From assembly GCA_029259835.1 (NCBI GenBank), contig JAJDEL010000216.1, positions 1-8,980 of the forward strand: a stretch of DNA of 8,980 bases. The letters are read 5' to 3'. Every line of letters starts with the position of its first letter. Position 1 is the stretch's first letter. Position numbers and translations under genes: made by a program. Positions 5,996 through 8,980 of this stretch are shown here, one piece after another. The stretch is from Planctomicrobium sp. (GTDB lineage: Bacteria; Planctomycetota; Planctomycetia; Planctomycetales; Planctomycetaceae). The notes below the pieces were generated by a model that saw nothing but the letters and a program-made list of their open reading frames with translations, was not told where the DNA came from and did no database searches.

Positions 5996-7191
5996 CAGGA
6001 TGATCTCCCCTGTCGCTGGTCCATGTACATTCTGGCCAGAAACGGGGCGACGAGACGCTCCAGCTTTGGCAACTCTTGATCAATCAAAAACGCATCATGC
6101 CCGTACGGACTTTCGAGTTCCCGAAATGTGACATGCCGTTTTGTTTCGATGAGTGCCCGAACAATGTCCTTGCTTTGTGCTGTGGGGTAGAGCCAATCCG
6201 AGGAGTAAGAGACAACCAGAAAGCGGCTCTCCGTTCGACTGAAAGCCTCTGCCAGCGAGCCATACGCTTCGCTTAAATCAAAGTAGTCCAGAGCACGCGT
6301 CAGAGCGAGGTAACTGTTCGCATCGAACCGTCCTACGAATTGCTTCCCCTGGTAATGCAAATAGCTTTCGATTTGAAATTCTGTTTCCGCGCGCAAATTG
6401 AAACCAAGCTCGTCCCCATCCTGAAGCTTGCGTCCAAATTTTAATTCGATGGACTCTTCAGACAAGTAAGTGATGTGAGCAACCATCCGAGCCAGCGCCA
6501 ATCCAAAGTGAGGCTTCTCGTCTGCGTCATAGTACCAACCATCTTGAAAGAGCGGATCGCTATAAATTGCGCGTCGCCCAATCGCATTGAAAGCAATGCC
6601 CTGCGCGTTCAATTTCGGACCTGAAGCAAGTACGATTGCTGAGCGCACGCGATCTGCATGACTGACAGCCCACTCCAAAACCTGCATACCGCCGAGGCTG
6701 CCTCCGATCACGGCGAGGATTTGTTCAATTCCCAAATGATCAATCAACGCATTATGCACGTTGACAATATCTCGAATCGTAATGAACGGAAAATCTGGGC
6801 CATAAGGTTTTCCTGTTTCTGGATTCAGCGAACTGGGACCGGTTGTTCCCTGACATCCGCCGAGGACATTTGCGCAGATGACGAAGTATCGATTTGTATC
6901 AATCGCTTTTCCAGGGCCAATGAATTCATTCCACCAGCCTGGCTTTTTTTCTTCCGAATTGTGCCTACCAGCAACGTGGGCGTCTCCTGTCAGTGCATGA
7001 CATACAAAGATTGCATTGTCCTTACGCGGCGAAAGTGTGCCATACGTTTGATAGGCGACCGTGATCGGGCCGAGTGTCTGACCACTTTCGAGTACTAATG
7101 GATTCGGCTGTTCATACAGAGTCGTAGACTCTCGACAGACGAATCCATCTGGCGAGGCAGAATCTTCAGTGTCAGCCAATTTCGTGGACAT
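5995..7191 (-). CDS. metX: Homoserine O-acyltransferase (MetX)
   Basis: 398 residues, full length for the family. It is a cytoplasmic alpha/beta-hydrolase that moves an acyl group from acyl-CoA to the hydroxyl of L-homoserine, the committed step towards methionine. The conserved blocks are YQTYG (47-51), NVLGGCQGTTGPSSLNPETG (108-127), the nucleophile elbow GGSLGGMQVLEWA (163-175) with S165, SSDWLYP (330-336) with D332, and YGHDAFL (363-369) with H365, completing the Ser-Asp-His triad. MetX enzymes use acetyl-CoA or succinyl-CoA, and I cannot decide the donor from the sequence; metW-linked MetX proteins are often succinyltransferases. The ATG at 7189-7191 has no clear ribosome binding site. 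It is followed directly by metW with a one-base overlap, and preceded by sufS after 89 bases. Confidence 0.95.
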   Translation of the reverse strand: MSTKLADTEDSASPDGFVCRESTTLYEQPNPLVLESGQTLGPITVAYQTYGTLSPRKDNAIFVCHALTGDAHVAGRHNSEEKKPGWWNEFIGPGKAIDTNRYFVICANVLGGCQGTTGPSSLNPETGKPYGPDFPFITIRDIVNVHNALIDHLGIEQILAVIGGSLGGMQVLEWAVSHADRVRSAIVLASGPKLNAQGIAFNAIGRRAIYSDPLFQDGWYYDADEKPHFGLALARMVAHITYLSEESIELKFGRKLQDGDELGFNLRAETEFQIESYLHYQGKQFVGRFDANSYLALTRALDYFDLSEAYGSLAEAFSRTESRFLVVSYSSDWLYPTAQSKDIVRALIETKRHVTFRELESPYGHDAFLIDQELPKLERLVAPFLARMYMDQRQGRSS

Positions 7192-7280
7192 TCGGAGGAA
7201 CGTAACTGGAGAAGGGAGCTAAAAGGACAACAAGAGCATGCCATGTTAAACAACATTCGACGCGAATTCGAGCCGTTTTC
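7192..7280 (-). promoter_or_regulatory. sufS-metX spacer, no known riboswitch
   Basis: 89 bases upstream of metX. On the metX strand it is pyrimidine-rich near the start codon (a CTCTTGTTGTCC stretch, then CCCTTCTCC). A small hairpin, ATGTT and AACAT around a 4-base loop (7243-7256), lacks a T run, so it is not a terminator for sufS. I tried to fit SAM or SAH riboswitch cores and could not. metX may be read through from sufS or have its own promoter here. Confidence 0.35.
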
Positions 7281-8522
7281 TCATGTCAGCCTAAGTCGCT
7301 CGCGGGCGAAGTGGATGGCGCCGATCAGTTGATCGATATCGCTTGTTGTATTGTAAGCACCAAAACTGACTCGAACGGTCGCAGGAACTTTTAGGAAATC
7401 GTGCAGCGGCATCGTGCAATGATGACCATGTCGCACGAAGACTCCCTTGCGATCCAGCAAATGTGCCAAATCTTCCGGGTGTGCTCCTTCAAGGGTAAAG
7501 CTGATGATTGCGCCCTTCTCTCCTGGAGGAGGTCCATAAATGTTCATGCCTGGAATGTCGTTCAAACACTCGTGAGCGTATTGCGTGAGTGCAGATTCAT
7601 GTTCGTGCAGAGCGTGAAGGCCGACTTCGTTCACAAAATCGATGGCGGACTTCAATGCTATCGCTTGTACAATTGGAATTGTCCCTGCCTCGAATTTTGC
7701 AGGTGGCTCTGTCCAGGTGGAGTGATCATCGTAGACGCGATCAATCATGTGACCGCCGAAGAGCAATGGATCGGTCTCTGCTAATAACTCTTGCCGACCA
7801 TAGACAATTCCGATACCGGTCGGGCCGTAAATTTTGTGACCAGAGAACGCAAGAAAATCGATTTTGTCCGCAACGACATCCACAACCTGATGCGGCACAC
7901 TTTGCGCGGCATCGACAACAATGACTCCACCAACGTCGCGGATTCGTTTTGACAATTCGTTGATCGGGTTGATGGTTCCTAACACGTTCGACATTCCGGT
8001 CACGGCGAGCAACTTTGATTTCGTTGTGATGAGTTCGTCGAGCTGAGAGAGATCAAGTTGTCCATTTTCGGTAAGAGGAATGTAGCGAATGACCGCACCG
8101 GTTTTCGCGGCGGCTTGTTGCCATGGAACAAGGTTCGCGTGGTGCTCCATCCGGTTGAGAAGAATTTCGTCCCCTTCTTGGAGATGCCTTACGGCCCACC
8201 CGAATGCGATCAGGTTCAGAGACATCGTCGTGCCGGAAGTGAAAGCGATTTCGCTGCGGTCTGCGGCGTTGATGAATTGCCGAACTGCTTCGCGCGACGC
8301 CTCGAGTTCATCATCAATCTGGGCGCCAAACTGGTAAACCCCGCGATAGGCATTCGCATAGTGAGTTTCGAGAACAGTCCGTTCTGCGTCGATAACGACA
8401 CGAGGTTTTTGTGCCGATGCAGCACTGTCCAAAAACGCTAACGGTTCTCCATTGGGCAGAGCATGGTCGAAGACAGGAAACTGACTTCGGATCGTATCAG
8501 CATTCAGCGAGGGGGTCGTCAT
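7281..8522 (-). CDS. sufS: Cysteine desulfurase, SufS family (group II)
   Basis: 413 residues, close to the roughly 405 of E. coli SufS. It is a PLP enzyme that removes sulfur from L-cysteine, giving alanine and a persulfide on its own cysteine. Visible features: LAFLDSAASAQKP at the start (28-40), TSGTTMSLNL (95-104), NRMEHHANLVPW (123-134) with the PLP-stacking histidine, VVDAAQSVPH (202-211) with D204, the PLP lysine K230 in FSGHKIYGPTG, FEAGTIP (277-283), and the catalytic C369 in RHGHHCTMPL, a typical group II active-site loop. SufE upstream is the expected partner that accepts the sulfur. The usual sufBCD scaffold genes are not in this window. There is only a weak ribosome binding site (AAGAG about 10 bases before the ATG), and a large dyad lies 25 bases upstream of the start. 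Confidence 0.95.
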   Translation of the reverse strand: MTTPSLNADTIRSQFPVFDHALPNGEPLAFLDSAASAQKPRVVIDAERTVLETHYANAYRGVYQFGAQIDDELEASREAVRQFINAADRSEIAFTSGTTMSLNLIAFGWAVRHLQEGDEILLNRMEHHANLVPWQQAAAKTGAVIRYIPLTENGQLDLSQLDELITTKSKLLAVTGMSNVLGTINPINELSKRIRDVGGVIVVDAAQSVPHQVVDVVADKIDFLAFSGHKIYGPTGIGIVYGRQELLAETDPLLFGGHMIDRVYDDHSTWTEPPAKFEAGTIPIVQAIALKSAIDFVNEVGLHALHEHESALTQYAHECLNDIPGMNIYGPPPGEKGAIISFTLEGAHPEDLAHLLDRKGVFVRHGHHCTMPLHDFLKVPATVRVSFGAYNTTSDIDQLIGAIHFARERLRLT

Positions 8523-8547
8523 CTCGGTGCTCTTGAACTTTCGATTT

Positions 8548-8570
8548 GCCGTACACTTGAAGTGTACGGC
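8548..8570. repeat. 23-base perfect dyad between sufE and sufS
   Basis: Arms GCCGTACACTT (8548-8558) and AAGTGTACGGC (8560-8570) are exact reverse complements around a single central base. The symmetry extends to TTT (8545-8547) with AAA (8572-8574) if one T (8571) is bulged, giving 14 paired bases. It fills part of the 80-base sufE-sufS spacer, 25 bases before the sufS ATG. No T run follows on the sufE strand, so it is not a classical terminator. It could be an operator for a dimeric regulator, an mRNA processing or stability hairpin, or a dispersed REP-like element. I see no second copy in this window. Confidence 0.8.
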
Positions 8571-8602
8571 TAAAGCGCTTGTCTCAATTCACGCTTCACT
8601 GG

Positions 8603-8980
8603 TCATGATTCACTGATGACTGTCTGAACGGCAATTTCTCGTACGCGTTGCACCATGCCGAAGAGACCGTTGCGGCGTTGCGGGCTGAGGTGTCGATCCA
8701 ATTCCAGTCGATGGAAAATCTTTTCAACATCGATTTCAATAATCTCTTCAGGTGTCTTGCCGTTGTAAATCGCCATTAAAACTGCAATTAAACCGTTCAC
8801 AATCATGGCATCGCTGTTCGCCAGAAACTCTACCGTCCTTGGAGAATTCGTATCCTGAACAGAAGCAATAAGCCACACATTACTTTGACAACCATGGACC
8901 CGGTTAGGTTCGATTTTTGCGTCGTCAGGAAGTTTTGGTAACTCGAAACCCAAGTCGATCAGGAAGTCGCAACGGGCCTC
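8603..8980 (-). CDS. sufE: SufE sulfur acceptor, 5' end beyond the window
   Basis: 125 residues are visible, and the frame is open to the window edge, so the N-terminus (perhaps 15-25 residues of the usual 140) is missing; no start codon is assigned. A TTG at 8951-8953 is internal, because upstream codons continue a normal SufE helix (RCDFLIDLGFELPKLP). The sulfur-accepting cysteine lies in RVHGCQSNVWL. Further on, the family pattern continues with NSDAMIVNGLIAVLMAIYNGKTPEEI and LSPQRRNGLFGMVQRVRE. SufE takes the persulfide from SufS, stimulates it, and passes the sulfur to the SufBCD scaffold. The sufE-then-sufS order on one strand fits a shared transcript, with an 80-base spacer holding a large dyad. 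Confidence 0.93.
   Translation of the reverse strand, partial: EARCDFLIDLGFELPKLPDDAKIEPNRVHGCQSNVWLIASVQDTNSPRTVEFLANSDAMIVNGLIAVLMAIYNGKTPEEIIEIDVEKIFHRLELDRHLSPQRRNGLFGMVQRVREIAVQTVISES

Noticed and set aside
6658..7098. Plus-strand open frame of 146 codons
   Set aside because: It lies wholly antisense to the highly conserved metX and has no recognisable protein features.
7192..7280. Possible SAM riboswitch before metX
   Set aside because: The spacer is short and I could not fit any SAM-I, SAM-II or SAH core; only a 5-base-pair hairpin is present.

Overview
The window reads as a piece of a planctomycete chromosome. This is an inference from gene content: a secreted sugar-isomerase/DUF1080 fusion, several small exported proteins with no recognisable family, a short GspA/ExeA-type ATPase, and loosely spaced genes often without strong Shine-Dalgarno sites. 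There is no rRNA, tRNA, CRISPR array, transposase or phage gene.

Left part (1-2230): a small exported LTxxQ-like helical protein on the minus strand (29-412) diverges from a plus-strand pair at 652-1713 and 1744-2190. The first of the pair is a membrane-tethered protein and the second an exported 12-cysteine protein. Both look exported, but I cannot assign a function to either. The 239-base divergent spacer carries the same 11-base motif at nearly the same distance before each start codon.

Middle (2231-3613): a minus-strand pair consists of a single-pass membrane protein followed by a GspA/ExeA-like AAA+ ATPase, resembling the GspB/GspA arrangement of secretion systems. The membrane protein appears frameshifted near its 3' end: after a run of four T the reading frame stops, but the neighbouring frame continues for 19 plausible residues to a stop at 3085.

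Centre (3794-5266): one large plus-strand gene encodes an exported protein with an N-terminal xylose-isomerase-like TIM barrel and a C-terminal DUF1080 domain, probably for degrading 3-keto-sugars or glycosides outside the cytoplasm. A strong hairpin terminator follows, and its stem extends into the 3' end of metW.

Right part (5330-8980): a sulfur block runs on the minus strand in the order sufE (cut by the window edge), sufS, metX, metW. SufE and SufS release sulfur from cysteine for Fe-S cluster assembly. MetX activates homoserine by O-acylation for methionine synthesis, and MetW usually accompanies MetX. metX and metW overlap by one base (TGATG). A near-perfect 23-base dyad lies between sufE and sufS.

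I see no convincing new defence or mobile system. The observations most worth checking are the frameshifted GspB-like gene, the TIM-barrel/DUF1080 fusion, the sufE-sufS dyad and the matching leader motifs.
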